Below, one piece after another: positions 23,580 through 34,071 of a stretch of DNA of 52,904 bases. Both the position numbers and the translations under genes were made by a program. The number at the start of each line of letters is the position of its first letter. Within the stretch, counting starts at the first letter, position 1. Origin of the DNA: Candidatus Binataceae bacterium (GTDB lineage Bacteria > Desulfobacterota > Binatia > Binatales > Binataceae); NCBI GenBank assembly GCA_035294265.1, contig DATGLK010000094.1, positions 1 to 52,904 of the forward strand, read 5' to 3'. A model generated the notes under the pieces. The model had not been told where the DNA came from and ran no database searches. It saw nothing but the letters and a program-made list of their open reading frames with translations.

Positions 23580-25163
23580 CTAGAATTGCAAGGTGCTTTG
23601 CAGAAACACCCGGTTGGCACCGAACGATCCCTGGGAAAAGCTGCGGCCTGCCAGATAGGAATAGGCCAATTGTACCTTGGCGTGATTGCCCATCAGATAG
23701 TAGTTCAAGCCGGCGGTGTACTCGGTCAAAGTCTGATAGGGGAAGTTCGAGGGGCCGGCCCACCAGTTATTCTCGGTCCCGCCGATCCTCGGAATTTCCT
23801 GCTGACCCCACATGATGCTGGAGATGCGCTCGGCCAGCTCCCATCGACCCGGTACCAGGTAGTAGCCGGCCTGTTCGCCGTAGCCCCATGAATCATAAGA
23901 GGGCAGCCCCATATGCTGCAGGGTGCGGCGATAATAGCCGATTCCCTGGAAAGTGAAGTAGCGGTAGCGAAACAGCATTTCGATGTTGCTGCCGTAAGTC
24001 CGGTCGCCCGCCATCTCGTTCGAAAAGGTCGAGTTGTACTGGACCGGATTGTACATTCCCGAGGCCCAGATGGTCAGCTCTGGTTTGGGCGCGCCCTCCA
24101 GGCTGGGGTCGGTTTCGGTATAGCCGTAAGGGGCCAGAATGTCGTAATGCACATTGCCGACATAGGCTAGCTTGCTGCCAAAATTCTGCACTGGCGCGAC
24201 ATCCAATCCCGGGATAGTTGAAGTCACCGAGAGATTGTAGTTGAGTCGGTCAACGGCCCCGGTCAGCATCACGCCATCGCCCTGTCCCAGAGTGAAGGCA
24301 TATTCCGCGGCCGACAAATCGGGGAGCAGGTAATTGGCTGGGTTATCATAATACTCGTAGGTGTAGGGCACCCAGTAGCGTCCCATTTGAATTGTAAAGT
24401 AGGGATTGACGGTTTTCGAGGTAAACCAGTCCAACATGCTGATGCCAGTTCCGTTGCCTGTAGTGGTGCCTTGGAGCTGCAGGAAATACTTGATCGACGG
24501 ATCGAAGGCATTTCCCGAGATCGCGAAACGACCCAACCAGATGTCGAAATTATCGACGGCGGGGTCGTTGGAGCCCATCTTGGTCACGCTGTTAGGCTTA
24601 AAAAATGTGAACCGCGGCTGGAACAGGCCGTTGAAGTAAATCGAGAAATTTCCGGAGCGGGTCTTGAGGTAAAAGCCGTTGTTGTAAATATCGGCTTCGG
24701 TCTGTTGGCCTGGCGCCCCGGGCGTGGTCTCCGCCCCGTGGCCAACCTTAGCCTTGAGCGCGGTCAGCACCGCGCTGGGCGAGGGTGGGACTACCGGCGG
24801 CACGCTGGCTGGCGCTGCGACCAGGTTGCCCGATGGTTGCTTGCTTTGCTTGAGCACCGCATCAAGCCGCTGCTCCAGTTGCTCGGTGCGTTGGCGTTCG
24901 GCATTGAGCTGCTGGCGCTGCTGTTCCAGTTCCTGGCGCAGATCCTCGATGGTTTGCTGTACGTCGGGTGCGCTGGTCGCCGCCTGCGCCAGCTCCATCG
25001 CGGGTTGGCCGGAGACACGGTTAATCGCCGGATCGATGGCCCCGGCGCCAGCGATAGTTGTGGCGCCAGCGCTGGCCGCCAGGGTGATCGTAAGCGGCAA
25101 CAGCAAAGCCACCAGCTTACGGCACAGCCGCGGTGCGTATCCGTAGTTGATCGGACGCTTCAT
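23580..25163 (-). CDS. Phosphate-selective porin O/P-like outer-membrane protein
   Basis: Outer-membrane beta-barrel of the porin O/P type, 527 residues. Signal peptide at the N-terminus (KLVALLLPLTITLAASAGA), then a coiled coil of Gln/Glu/Arg heptads (about 65-110: TIEDLRQELEQQRQQLNAER), a Pro/Ala linker, then the barrel from about residue 160 with alternating aromatic strands (GNFSIYFNGLFQPRFTFF, IWLGRFAISGNAFDPSIKYF, GYYLVPGRWELAERIS) and a terminal Phe (LQSTLQF). The coiled coil suggests trimerisation or periplasmic anchoring. Start ATG 25163 has AGGGAG upstream. Anion selectivity is a family expectation, not shown here. It follows the transglutaminase-like gene by 113 bp on the same strand. 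Confidence 0.85.
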   Translation of the reverse strand: MKRPINYGYAPRLCRKLVALLLPLTITLAASAGATTIAGAGAIDPAINRVSGQPAMELAQAATSAPDVQQTIEDLRQELEQQRQQLNAERQRTEQLEQRLDAVLKQSKQPSGNLVAAPASVPPVVPPSPSAVLTALKAKVGHGAETTPGAPGQQTEADIYNNGFYLKTRSGNFSIYFNGLFQPRFTFFKPNSVTKMGSNDPAVDNFDIWLGRFAISGNAFDPSIKYFLQLQGTTTGNGTGISMLDWFTSKTVNPYFTIQMGRYWVPYTYEYYDNPANYLLPDLSAAEYAFTLGQGDGVMLTGAVDRLNYNLSVTSTIPGLDVAPVQNFGSKLAYVGNVHYDILAPYGYTETDPSLEGAPKPELTIWASGMYNPVQYNSTFSNEMAGDRTYGSNIEMLFRYRYFTFQGIGYYRRTLQHMGLPSYDSWGYGEQAGYYLVPGRWELAERISSIMWGQQEIPRIGGTENNWWAGPSNFPYQTLTEYTAGLNYYLMGNHAKVQLAYSYLAGRSFSQGSFGANRVFLQSTLQF

Positions 25164-25276
25164 CTATTGCTCTCCCTGCGAAATTTGAGCGATTGCACTG
25201 AATTGGCGCGCAGAGCAGTTCTGATCGCGGGCCGGGGTCGGCCCTGCCCACTGCAGTGCGCGATCCTTGGCCCGCC

Positions 25277-26323
25277 TTAGTGGCTTTGCTCCAGGTCGCG
25301 ATAGCTCGTGGTGAGCTTGACCTGGTCGCCGATTAGCGGCTGACCATCCAATTCGGCATAGGGATAGATGAAGTAGTTAAGCGGTTTGCCATGCTGGGGC
25401 GGGACCAACTCCAAATCGCGCCCCTGGGTGAAGGCCACTCGGTCGGCATCGAGGTGGCCAAAATAGAAGTTGTGGTACTTGGGCGCCAACCAGGCCTCGG
25501 AGGCGTCCACAGGCACCCACACACCGCCGCTGTAGAATTCGGCCCAGCAATGATAGCCGTCGATACTCTCGGCCCCGATCTTGTCCAGCGGGAAGCCAAA
25601 GATGAATTGGGCCGGAATACCGCGCGAGCGCGCCAACGCCACGAACAGCGAATGGAAATCGGTGCACACGCCTTCATGATGGTCGCAGACCCACAACGCG
25701 TCGCCATGGCCGCCGCCCTTGGAGTTCTCGTTGTATTTCATCACTTTGATGACATAGTCATAGATGGCGCGCGCTTGCTGAAGCGGCGTCCCCGCCGGCA
25801 CCACTTCGAGCGCCGTCTGCTCGATCTTGCCCGTGGTCGGAACTAGCGCGTTGGCTTGTAGCTCGGGCCCGAGGGCGCCGTCCTTGGGCTCGCTCTTGGC
25901 CGCGCCGGCGCGATGCAAATTCGCTGCCCACTCCCGCCGGGTTACGTGAAAAGTCATGGTCACGCTGACCGAAGCTGGCAGCGGAGCATCGGCCGACAAA
26001 TAGACCGCCCGATTGCCAAACTGCTTGAGCGAGACAATCCGATGTTTAAATGGTGCTTGGATGGTCAGGTCGGTGACGGTCTGATGGCTGTCCTGGCGCG
26101 GCATAGGCAGCCACAGATCAAGATGCTTGGCGGACTTATCGAGGGTGGGAATCGAGACTTGGTAAGTGAAACTGACGTGGCGAAGCTTACTGGGCGGCGG
26201 AGGCGGCGGGGGAACATCAGGGCCCGCGAAGGCGGGCGGCTGAAGCCAGCCGGGGATGGCAATCAGGCCAAGCAGACCGGTGGCGAGGGTGGCCGCGATT
26301 AGGCGGTGAACGATAGGCCTCAT
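25277..26323 (-). CDS. Secreted transglutaminase-like (cysteine protease fold) protein
   Basis: Exported protein of 348 residues with a signal peptide (LIAATLATGLLGLIAIPGWLQ) and a proline run (PPPPPPP) before the mature domain. The transglutaminase core shows the catalytic triad: Cys in EGVCTDFHSLFVALARSRG (about 218), His in DGYHCWAEFYSGG (about 255) and Asp in WVPVDASEAW (about 270). An N-terminal beta domain precedes it (about 45-150), as in bacterial TGase_core proteins, which usually act as peptidases or peptide cross-linkers in the periplasm. Start ATG 26323 is preceded by AAGGAG. It is upstream of the porin on the same strand. Substrate unknown. Confidence 0.88.
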   Translation of the reverse strand: MRPIVHRLIAATLATGLLGLIAIPGWLQPPAFAGPDVPPPPPPPSKLRHVSFTYQVSIPTLDKSAKHLDLWLPMPRQDSHQTVTDLTIQAPFKHRIVSLKQFGNRAVYLSADAPLPASVSVTMTFHVTRREWAANLHRAGAAKSEPKDGALGPELQANALVPTTGKIEQTALEVVPAGTPLQQARAIYDYVIKVMKYNENSKGGGHGDALWVCDHHEGVCTDFHSLFVALARSRGIPAQFIFGFPLDKIGAESIDGYHCWAEFYSGGVWVPVDASEAWLAPKYHNFYFGHLDADRVAFTQGRDLELVPPQHGKPLNYFIYPYAELDGQPLIGDQVKLTTSYRDLEQSH

Positions 26324-26813
26324 GGAGAGACTCCTTGACGGTTATCAAACTGTTGTCGTTAAACGGGGCTCGCGCGCCGCGCACCATCCAAAAGCGGCCT
26401 CAAGTCTTTCCGTAAGGTTCAAACCGCATCGGCTTTCCTCCTTTCGCTCCGCCCGCGGCCAGCGCGCCCTGGTGCCTGAGGCAAAGCAAATTTTTTCCAC
26501 CCGATCGCTGGCCTGCTCCGCCGGGTAATCGGGTAAACCAGCTCGATGGACGCGACGATAACGGCGAATTCATCGAGAACTTTATTCCGTGCGCAAACAT
26601 ACTGAGCGAAGCTAATTACACCAATGCTGCGTCATTTGGCAAGCGGATTTTGTGGTCGGTGACTACCTGGTCTATCCAGCGTCGTTGCCGGGGGTGATAC
26701 ACAGGTAGGCGCTTAGCGAAAAGTGCCAATTAGTTTCCGATCATTTGGCCGGGCGCGACCGTGCGACTGACCATCCCTGTGAGTTTGACTAAGTCCGTCG
26801 CGCAAGGGCACGA
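26324..26813. other. Non-coding region before ftsH (490 bp)
   Basis: Divergent spacer between the transglutaminase-like gene (minus) and ftsH (plus). Short open frames here lack protein-like composition. A TTGACT at 26785-26790 resembles a -35 box, but no -10 box lies at the right distance. No repeat or hairpin with a T-run seen. It must hold promoters for both genes; I cannot place them. Confidence 0.4.
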
Positions 26814-28829
26814 TTGGATATGCCCTCGCAGCAGGACAGATCTCAGAAACCAAAACCGGGACTGCCACCGTCCTTTACCCGTAACATATGGATTTGGTGG
26901 CTCATCCTAGGCGGGCTGCTGGTCTGGAACATCCTGTCCTTCTGGCCCGAGGAGCATCCGCAAGTCAATTTGCCCTACAGTGCCTTTCTGGCTCAGGTTG
27001 AGGCCGGTAACGTCAATCAGGTCAAGATAGTGGGTGCCACTATCACGGGTCAGATGAACCATTCGATTCTCTGGCCTCCCCAAGCCAAGCCCGCGCCCAG
27101 TGCCAAGCCCGCGCCCACCGCCAAGCCGGCCGTGGCGGTGCCACTGTTCGATGGCGAGCAAGAGCCGGTTCCAACCCACTACCGGCGCTTTCGCACGACT
27201 TACCCGGCCATCGTCGGAGACCCAGGCCTGATGGCGCTGTTGAAGGCTCAAAAGGTCCAGATAGAAGTCGCGCCGTCATCGACTCCGTGGCTGCTGGAGT
27301 TGCTATCGAGCTGGTTGCCGATGTTGCTGCTGGTCGGTGTGTTCTGGTGGCTAGCGAGCAAGGCCAGCCGGGCTCAGGTTAATCCATTCGGGCGCGCTAA
27401 GGCGCGGCTCTACAACAAGGAGCGCCCCAAGGTTACGTTCAATGACGTGGCTGGTGCGGACGAGGCAAAAACCGAGTTGCAGGAGGAAGTCGATTTCCTG
27501 CGCAATCCGCAAAAGTACCATGAGATCGGCGCCCACATCCCCAAGGGCGTGCTGCTGGTGGGCGGCCCCGGGACTGGCAAAACCTTGCTTGCCCGTGCAG
27601 TCGCGGGCGAAGCCGGGGTGCCTTTCTTCAGCCTCAATGCGTCGGAGTTCGTCGAGATGTTCGTCGGTGTCGGTGCCAGCCGAGTCCGCGATCTCTTTAG
27701 CCAAGCCAAGGTCGCGGCGCCGGCGATCGTTTTTATCGACGAGCTGGATGCGGTAGGTCGGCGCCGAGGTGCTGGGGTGGGCACGGTTAACGACGAGCGC
27801 GAGCAGACCTTGAATCAGCTTTTGGGCGAACTCGACGGCTTCGAGGAGCGCTATGAGGTAATCGTGCTGGCGGCCACCAATCGGCCCGACGTCTTGGACC
27901 CGGCCCTGCTGCGTCCGGGCCGTTTCGATCGGCAGGTAGTTGTGCCCTTGCCGGATAGAATCGGGCGCGAGGGAATCTTGCGCCTGCATAGCCGCCGGTT
28001 GCGCCTGGCCGCGGACGTTGACTTGGCGGTTTTGGCGCGCAGCACCATTGGCCTGAGTGGTGCCGACCTGGCCAATCTGTGCAATGAGGCGGCCTTGACC
28101 GCCGCTCGCCACAATCGCTCAGAAGTAACAATGAAGGATTTCGAAGAGGCTCAGGATAAGGTGCGGCTGGGCGCTGCTCATCCCCAATTGATGGATCCCT
28201 CCGAACGACGGGTGGTTGCGTATCATGAATCGGGCCACGCGCTGGTGGCTTGGCTGACCGCGGGCGCCGATGAAGTTAAAAAAGTGACTATCGTGCCTCA
28301 TGGCCAGGCGCTCGGGCTGACCGAACAGATCCCTCAGGAGGAGCGGCACAATTTCAGTTATTCCTATCTGATGGCACGGCTGGCGGTAATGCTAGGTGGT
28401 CGTACGGCGGAGGAAATCGCTTTTGGGGAAGTCACCACCGGCGCCGAGAACGATTTGATCGAGGCCACCCGGCTGGCGCGTCGAATGATATCGCGATGGG
28501 GGATGGGAAAGCTGGGACTGGTGGCTTTCCAAACTGATGAGAAACAGCCGTTTTTGGGTTATGAAATGGCGCAGGGACGCGATTACAGCGAGGCCACCGC
28601 GGCTCTAATCGATCAAAATGTTCAAAGTCTGCTGGAACAGGTCCATCAGGAAGTTCGGGCCCGCCTAAGCGGTGCGCGCGAGCGCCTCGATCGACTAGTG
28701 GAGCGGCTGTTGGCCGAGGAAACGGTGGATTCCGATGAGCTGGTGGCGATTTTGGGGCCACGCGCCCAAGTACCGGGCCAAGCTAACGGACAGATGGCCG
28801 CTGTGCTAAACAGCCGCCGCGGCAGCTAG
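26814..28829 (+). CDS. ftsH: ATP-dependent zinc metalloprotease FtsH
   Basis: Membrane-bound AAA+ protease that degrades misassembled membrane proteins and short-lived regulators. Order: TM1 (about 25-43), periplasmic domain, TM2 (about 160-182), AAA domain with Walker A GGPGTGKT (250-257), Walker B VFIDE (306-310), second region of homology [18 protein letters not shown] (357-373), and the zinc site HESGH (471-475) followed by the M41 peptidase domain. Length 671. The periplasmic domain contains an Ala/Pro/Lys repeat (about 91-107, [15 protein letters not shown]) not usual in FtsH. The start is TTG 26814 with AAGGG 6 bp upstream, or ATG 26820. Confidence 0.96.
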   Translation: MDMPSQQDRSQKPKPGLPPSFTRNIWIWWLILGGLLVWNILSFWPEEHPQVNLPYSAFLAQVEAGNVNQVKIVGATITGQMNHSILWPPQAKPAPSAKPAPTAKPAVAVPLFDGEQEPVPTHYRRFRTTYPAIVGDPGLMALLKAQKVQIEVAPSSTPWLLELLSSWLPMLLLVGVFWWLASKASRAQVNPFGRAKARLYNKERPKVTFNDVAGADEAKTELQEEVDFLRNPQKYHEIGAHIPKGVLLVGGPGTGKTLLARAVAGEAGVPFFSLNASEFVEMFVGVGASRVRDLFSQAKVAAPAIVFIDELDAVGRRRGAGVGTVNDEREQTLNQLLGELDGFEERYEVIVLAATNRPDVLDPALLRPGRFDRQVVVPLPDRIGREGILRLHSRRLRLAADVDLAVLARSTIGLSGADLANLCNEAALTAARHNRSEVTMKDFEEAQDKVRLGAAHPQLMDPSERRVVAYHESGHALVAWLTAGADEVKKVTIVPHGQALGLTEQIPQEERHNFSYSYLMARLAVMLGGRTAEEIAFGEVTTGAENDLIEATRLARRMISRWGMGKLGLVAFQTDEKQPFLGYEMAQGRDYSEATAALIDQNVQSLLEQVHQEVRARLSGARERLDRLVERLLAEETVDSDELVAILGPRAQVPGQANGQMAAVLNSRRGS

Positions 28830-28972
28830 CGTGAAGTCATTTTCAATTAAGCGCTGCGCCATCAGGTAAGTGTGGCACCGGTTTGGTTGTTCCAGCGTCG
28901 CCCGTGGCGCCCAGGCTTGCGAATTAAAAACTGGCTTTGCATCCATCGAGATATAAGCGAGGAGTATGACCG

Positions 28973-29914
28973 ATGGCCCGGCAAATCCCCTGCGGTATCG
29001 CAATTCCGCAAACCTTTGATGGGCCCAGTGCGGCAGTGCTTGATCTGAACCGGTTCCTGCCGCGGGCCGAAGCCCTGGGCTTCGACAGCCTGTGGGTGCA
29101 GGAGCAGATCGTCAGCGACAGCGCGATTCTGGAGCCCGTCGCGCTATTGACTTACGCCGCGGCTTTGACCAGCCGGATGCGTCTTGGCAGCGCCGTATTG
29201 CTAACTGTTATCCGCAACCCTGTCCAACTGGCCAAGGAATTGGCCACGCTCGATCAGTTGTCGCAGGGACGACTAATCGCCGGAGTAGGGGTGGGCGGCG
29301 CTTATCTGCCCGAACGAGTCTTCGGCGTTCCCACCGAGCATCGTGGCCGCCGTTTCGTGGAGACCATCCAAGTCCTCAAAGCGCTGTGGACTCAGCCGCG
29401 GGCGTCGGTGGCAGGTCAGTATTGGAATTTCGAGAACGTACCGATGGAACCCAAGCCGGTCCAACGACCCCATCCACCGATCTGGCTGGCGGCACGCGAT
29501 CCGATGGGTATACGACGCGCCGTGCGTCACGGCGACGGCTGGATGGGCGCGGGCTCCTCGTCTTCGTCCGACTTTGTTCAGCAGGCCGCTCAAATGTACG
29601 CCGAACTGGAGCGAGCGGGACGTGACCCGGCCAGCTTTCCGATGTCAAAACGGGTATACTTGGCGGTGGATGCCGACCGCGCACGGGCCGAAGCGCGGCT
29701 GCGCCAATGGTTCGCCGAGCGCTATCACAACGCCGAGATGGCCGCACGGGTGGCGCTGTGGGGCACCCCAGCGCAAATCACCGAAGCCCTGCTCAAGCTG
29801 ATTGCGGCCGGCGCCACTCATCTCTTGCTCAACCCCGTATTTGACCATGCCGAGCAGATGGAAATTCTGGCCGGAGAAGTCGTACCCCATTTGTCTGCAA
29901 AACAGGGGGCTTGA
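28973..29914 (+). CDS. LLM-class (luciferase-like) flavin/F420-dependent oxidoreductase
   Basis: TIM-barrel oxidoreductase of the bacterial luciferase-like group, 313 residues. Typical stretches: RFLPRAEALGFDSLWVQEQI, LTYAAALTSRMRLGSAVLL, RNPVQLAKELATLDQLSQGRL followed by GVGVGGAYLPE, and PIWLAARDPMGIRRAVRHGDGW. Many members of this subgroup use coenzyme F420, others FMN; the sequence alone does not decide. ATG 28973 has AGGAG 7 bp upstream. No redox partner is adjacent; the next gene is a zinc alcohol dehydrogenase 77 bp downstream on the same strand, and the two might handle successive oxidations of one compound, which is inference. Confidence 0.88.
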   Translation: MARQIPCGIAIPQTFDGPSAAVLDLNRFLPRAEALGFDSLWVQEQIVSDSAILEPVALLTYAAALTSRMRLGSAVLLTVIRNPVQLAKELATLDQLSQGRLIAGVGVGGAYLPERVFGVPTEHRGRRFVETIQVLKALWTQPRASVAGQYWNFENVPMEPKPVQRPHPPIWLAARDPMGIRRAVRHGDGWMGAGSSSSSDFVQQAAQMYAELERAGRDPASFPMSKRVYLAVDADRARAEARLRQWFAERYHNAEMAARVALWGTPAQITEALLKLIAAGATHLLLNPVFDHAEQMEILAGEVVPHLSAKQGA

Positions 29915-29991
29915 GGATCGATGTGACGTTTGGGTTGCGCGAGGCTGTTTTTAACTAACCGCTCATGGCGGCAGTGCTAAGCTTGGGATCC

Positions 29992-30996
29992 ATGAAAGCC
30001 GTGGTCGTCGAATCGCGCGGGCCGATCGAAAGTCGGCCGCTGCGTTTGGTAGAGCTGGATAAGCCCCAGCCTGCCCCCAACGAAATTGTGGTCCGGGTGC
30101 TCGCTTGCGGAGTTTGCCGTACCGATCTGCACGTCAGCGAAGGGGATTTGCCACCCCATCGCGAGCGAATTGTTCCCGGCCACGAGGTGGTCGGTGAGGT
30201 GGCGCAATGTGGCTCCCAGGCCCGGCGTTTTCGCCCGGGTCAACGGGTTGGCGTGGCGTGGCTGCGCGAGACCTGCGGGATGTGCAAATACTGCCTGCGC
30301 GGCGACGAAAATCTGTGCCCTAATGCTCGCTTCACCGGATACGACCATGACGGCGGCTATGCCGAGTACGCCGTCGTGCGTGAGGATTACGCCTATTCGA
30401 TGCCCGAGAATTTGCTAGTACAGGACAGCGCCCCACTGCTGTGCGCGGGCATTATCGGCTACCGAGCGCTCAAGCGGGCCGTGGTCAAACCTGGTACCAC
30501 GGTGGGTCTGTACGGCTTTGGCAGCTCGGCTCACATCGCCTTGCAGGTGGCGCATTATTGGGGCTGCCGGGTGTACGTGATGACGCGCGGCGGCCGCCAT
30601 CGCGAGCACGCGCGCGAGATGGGTGCGGACTGGGTCGGCACGGCGGCCGAACGGCCGCCAGCTCCCTTGGATTCAGCCATCCTGTTTGCACCGGCGGGCG
30701 ACTTGGTCGCGCCCGCGCTGGAAGCCCTGGACCGGGGTGGGATCTTGGCGGTCGCCGGGATCTATCTGAGTCCGATCCCCACGCTGGATTACGAGCGTGA
30801 CCTCTTTTACGAGAAAGAACTGCGCAGCGTAACTGCCAACACGCGCCGCGATGGGGAGGAATTTCTCGAGCTTGCAGGGAAAATTCCAATCCGTACAACT
30901 ACCGAGCCCTATCCACTAGAGCAGGCCAACCAAGCACTGGCCGCGCTCAAGCACGACCAACTCAAAGGTGCCGCTGTCCTGTCCATCGCATCATGA
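29992..30996 (+). CDS. Zinc-dependent alcohol dehydrogenase (MDR superfamily)
   Basis: Medium-chain dehydrogenase of 334 residues. Catalytic zinc ligands: Cys in LACGVCRTDLH (about 35-40) and His-Glu in VPGHEVVGEV (about 61-62). Structural zinc: the four-cysteine lobe CGMCKYCLRGDENLC (about 93-107). The NAD(P) domain carries a modified glycine motif GLYGFGSSAH near residue 170, where the typical GxGxxG is GFGSSA. It belongs to the group that includes single-domain alcohol dehydrogenases annotated as zinc-binding alcohol dehydrogenase family. ATG 29992 with GGGA upstream is preferred over an in-frame ATG at 29965. Substrate unknown. Confidence 0.9.
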   Translation: MKAVVVESRGPIESRPLRLVELDKPQPAPNEIVVRVLACGVCRTDLHVSEGDLPPHRERIVPGHEVVGEVAQCGSQARRFRPGQRVGVAWLRETCGMCKYCLRGDENLCPNARFTGYDHDGGYAEYAVVREDYAYSMPENLLVQDSAPLLCAGIIGYRALKRAVVKPGTTVGLYGFGSSAHIALQVAHYWGCRVYVMTRGGRHREHAREMGADWVGTAAERPPAPLDSAILFAPAGDLVAPALEALDRGGILAVAGIYLSPIPTLDYERDLFYEKELRSVTANTRRDGEEFLELAGKIPIRTTTEPYPLEQANQALAALKHDQLKGAAVLSIAS

Positions 30997-31098
30997 TGCA
31001 GCTAGAGCTCCTCGCTTCGCTCGCTTGCACCGGCTTGCGTCTGCTTGTGCGATAACAATGTCTGTAACGTCATGCACAAGGGGTTGGATTACCTTGGA

Positions 31099-33966
31099 TT
31101 AGGTCGAAGGTTGGTGGCTGTTCAAATTGAGCACTTCAGCCAAATGCATCGCGCGCCGGCCGGGCGCGAGCTGGGCTATCTGAGAGCGGCAGGAGAAGCC
31201 GTCGCTGATGATCAGCGCTTCACCGTTGGCCCGCACCGCCGGCATCAGCACCCGCTCGCCGATCGCGCGCGAGACTTCGTAATGCTCTTGGGCGTAACCA
31301 AAGGCTCCCGCCATTCCACAGCAGCCGGCGTCAAGCACCTCCAGTTGTAAGCCGGGGATCCGCTTGAGGATCGCTACCTCGCCCTCCATGTGGGCCAGGG
31401 CCTTTTGATGGCAATGGCCGTGCAGCAGGGCCTGGGCAGAAATTTCAGGTAGCGGTAGGCCGGGTGCGTGGCGGGTCAGGAACTCGTCGAATAGTAGGCT
31501 GGATTTGGCCAGCTTTTTGGCCCGCGGCTCGTCGGGAAACAGGCCTGGCAGCTCGTCACGGAAGGTTAGCAGGCAGCCTGGTTCCAAACCAACGATCGGG
31601 ATGTCGGCGCCAAGCGCCGGGGCCATGATCGCCATCGCCTGCTCAAGCCAGCGGCGCGCCATGCTCAACATCCCTTGGTCGAAAAGCGGGCGCCCGCAAC
31701 AGAAATCGCGTGCGGGCAACTGCACGCGGAAGCCCGCGCGCTCCATCACCGCGACCGCGGCAATGGCCGGCTTGGGGTCGAAGAAATTGCTGAAGGTATC
31801 GACAAACAGCATCACCGGCCGTCCCTGCGCGGGTGGTTGATGTTTGGCAAACCAGGCGCGAAAGGTCTGTGCGGCGAAGCGGGGCAGGGTGCGGCGCCCG
31901 TCCACATGGAGAAATCCCTTGATAAGCGGGGCCAGCGGACTTGCACTCATCAGCCAATTGACCAGACGCGGTGCGTGAGCCGCCACGGCGGCTCCCTGAT
32001 GGATGCGGGCGAAGAAATGGGCAGGCAAAGGGCGCCAATGCTTGCGATAGTAGTTGGCTAGAAACTGCGACTTATAGGTTGCCAAATCGACCCCGGCCGG
32101 ACACTCGCGCTTACAACTTTTGCACGCCAGGCAGAGATCGAGAGCTTCCAACACTGCTTGTTCCGCTTGCGCCCCTTTGAAGAACTCGCCGCTGAGCGCC
32201 TCGTAAAGCAGATGGGCACGGCCACGGGTGGAATGGGTTTCCTCCCGCGTGGCCATGTAAGAGGGGCACATGGCGCCCCCTTGCAGCTTACGGCATTGAC
32301 CAATACCCACGCACTTCAGGGTCGCACCTACGAACCCTTGATCGGCGCTGAAATCGAAGTCGGTGCTTACCGCCGGCAGGGCGCCTGGCCGCAACCGAAG
32401 GCGCGCGTCGAGGGGCTCGGGATTGACGATGATCCCCGGATTCATTCCACCGCGTGGGTCGAACAGCGCCTTGAACTCGCCGAAGGCCCGGATTAACTCG
32501 GGCCGATACATCCTGGGCAGCAATTCGCCGCGCGCCCGCCCGTCGCCGTGCTCGCCCGACAGCGAGCCGCCATGGGCCGCGACCATGTCGGCATACTCGA
32601 CCATCGCGGCACGGAAAGTGCGCAGGCCAGCTTGACTTTGAAAATCGAAATTGATTCGGCAATGGACGCAGCCGTCGCCAAAATGACCATAGAAGGTGGC
32701 GGCTTCCAGGTTATGGCGCTGGAGCAAAGCTTGAAAATCGCGCAGGAACTGGCCCAGCCGCGCAGGAGGCACGGCGGCATCCTCCGCGCCCGGCCAAGTG
32801 CGCGGCCGTCCCGGTACCGCCGCGCTGGCACCCAGGCCCGATTCGCGCACCTCCCACACCGCGCGTTGGTCGCGTTCCTCGGTGAACAGCTTGCAGGCCG
32901 CCGCGCCGGGTTGGCGGCGGGCGTCGGCGATTAAGGCCTCGGCGCGTCCGCGCGCTTCGTCGGCGCTGGCGCCGCCCAGTTCGGCGAACAGATAGCTTTC
33001 GCCGGGTGGTAACAATTGCCCCAAATCGATAGTAGCGGTCAGCCGGCAGAACTCCACCAGGCGATTGTCGAAACCCTCCAGCGCTTGCGGCCTATGGTTG
33101 AGAATCCAGGGCACCTGATCGGCGGCATTGAACACGTCAGAGAAGCCCATCACCACCAGCGCCCGAAAGCGTGGCAGCGGAACCAGTTGCACGGTTGCGT
33201 TCAGGGTCAGCGCCAGAGTGCCTTCGGAGCCCACGACCGCGCGGGCCAAATGGAAATTGTTTTCAGGCAGCAACTGATCCAGGTTGTAGCCCGATACCCG
33301 GCGTGGCAATTGCGGGAAGCCGGAGCGGATGTCTTCCAGATGGCGCTGACGCAACTCGCGCAGGCCGCGATACAGCTCTCCCTGCCGCCCGCCCGAAGCG
33401 ATTGCCGCCTCCAGTTGTAGCTCGTTCATCGGCCCCAGCTTCATCGTGGTGCCGTCATACAGCACCACTTCGAGCGCGGCCAGATTGTCCACCGTTTTGC
33501 CGTGCTCTACCGAATGGGTTCCGCAGGAGTTGTTGCCGATCATGCCGCCCAGACAACACCGATTCTTGGTCGTCGGATCGGGGGCGAATTGCAGGCCGTG
33601 GGTTGCCAGCGCGCGGTTGAGTTGGGCCTGGACCACGCCCGGCTCGACCACTGCCAGGCGCCGGTCGAAATCAATCGAGCGAATCGCGTGCATATACTTG
33701 GAGAAATCGATGACCAAAGCCTGATTGCAGGTCTGGCCGCCCAGCGCGGTGCCGCCGCCGCGTGGGAGCAAAGCGATATCGTTGTCACGAGCGAGGGTGA
33801 CGGTCTTGATTACGTCGCCCTCGTCGCGTGGAAGCACCACGCCCAGCGGCACCATCCGGTAATTGGAGGCGTCGGTGGCATATAAGGCGCGGTCGGCGTC
33901 GGTGAAACGCACTTCGCCCGCGATCGAACTCCTGAGCTGGTCCTGCAGTGCGGCGATCGAACCCAT
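31099..33966 (-). CDS. FAD-binding and Fe-S-cluster oxidoreductase (GlcD/YdiJ-like fusion)
   Basis: Large 955-residue flavoprotein oxidising 2-hydroxy acids (D-lactate/glycolate type) and passing electrons through Fe-S clusters to the membrane. Order: FAD_binding_4 domain (about 30-220, LPRGGGTALGGQTCNQAL and GNNSCGTHSVEHGKTVDN), FAD-oxidase C-terminal domain (about 270-530, ending in GSLSGEHGDGRARGELLPRM and MNPGIIVNP), a ferredoxin-like domain (about 550-650, QCRKLQGGAMCPSYMATREE and CLACKSCKRECPAGVDL), and CCG-type cysteine domains (about 690-945, FCCGRPLFDQGML and DAGCCGMAGAFGY). Resembles E. coli YdiJ. It is divergent from the acyl-CoA dehydrogenase, 105 bp away. Confidence 0.92.
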   Translation of the reverse strand: MGSIAALQDQLRSSIAGEVRFTDADRALYATDASNYRMVPLGVVLPRDEGDVIKTVTLARDNDIALLPRGGGTALGGQTCNQALVIDFSKYMHAIRSIDFDRRLAVVEPGVVQAQLNRALATHGLQFAPDPTTKNRCCLGGMIGNNSCGTHSVEHGKTVDNLAALEVVLYDGTTMKLGPMNELQLEAAIASGGRQGELYRGLRELRQRHLEDIRSGFPQLPRRVSGYNLDQLLPENNFHLARAVVGSEGTLALTLNATVQLVPLPRFRALVVMGFSDVFNAADQVPWILNHRPQALEGFDNRLVEFCRLTATIDLGQLLPPGESYLFAELGGASADEARGRAEALIADARRQPGAAACKLFTEERDQRAVWEVRESGLGASAAVPGRPRTWPGAEDAAVPPARLGQFLRDFQALLQRHNLEAATFYGHFGDGCVHCRINFDFQSQAGLRTFRAAMVEYADMVAAHGGSLSGEHGDGRARGELLPRMYRPELIRAFGEFKALFDPRGGMNPGIIVNPEPLDARLRLRPGALPAVSTDFDFSADQGFVGATLKCVGIGQCRKLQGGAMCPSYMATREETHSTRGRAHLLYEALSGEFFKGAQAEQAVLEALDLCLACKSCKRECPAGVDLATYKSQFLANYYRKHWRPLPAHFFARIHQGAAVAAHAPRLVNWLMSASPLAPLIKGFLHVDGRRTLPRFAAQTFRAWFAKHQPPAQGRPVMLFVDTFSNFFDPKPAIAAVAVMERAGFRVQLPARDFCCGRPLFDQGMLSMARRWLEQAMAIMAPALGADIPIVGLEPGCLLTFRDELPGLFPDEPRAKKLAKSSLLFDEFLTRHAPGLPLPEISAQALLHGHCHQKALAHMEGEVAILKRIPGLQLEVLDAGCCGMAGAFGYAQEHYEVSRAIGERVLMPAVRANGEALIISDGFSCRSQIAQLAPGRRAMHLAEVLNLNSHQPST

Positions 33967-34071
33967 GTAACATTAAACTCCCACTGTGAACCGCCAAAGC
34001 ATATTACGCCCGCGCCACCCATCCAACGCACCCTCTTGCGTGCGGCACGCTATCGGCGGCTAAATCTTGGC

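Noticed and set aside
26785-26813. Sigma70 promoter before ftsH
   Set aside because: TTGACT is present but there is no -10-like hexamer 16-18 bp downstream, and the start codon is too close.
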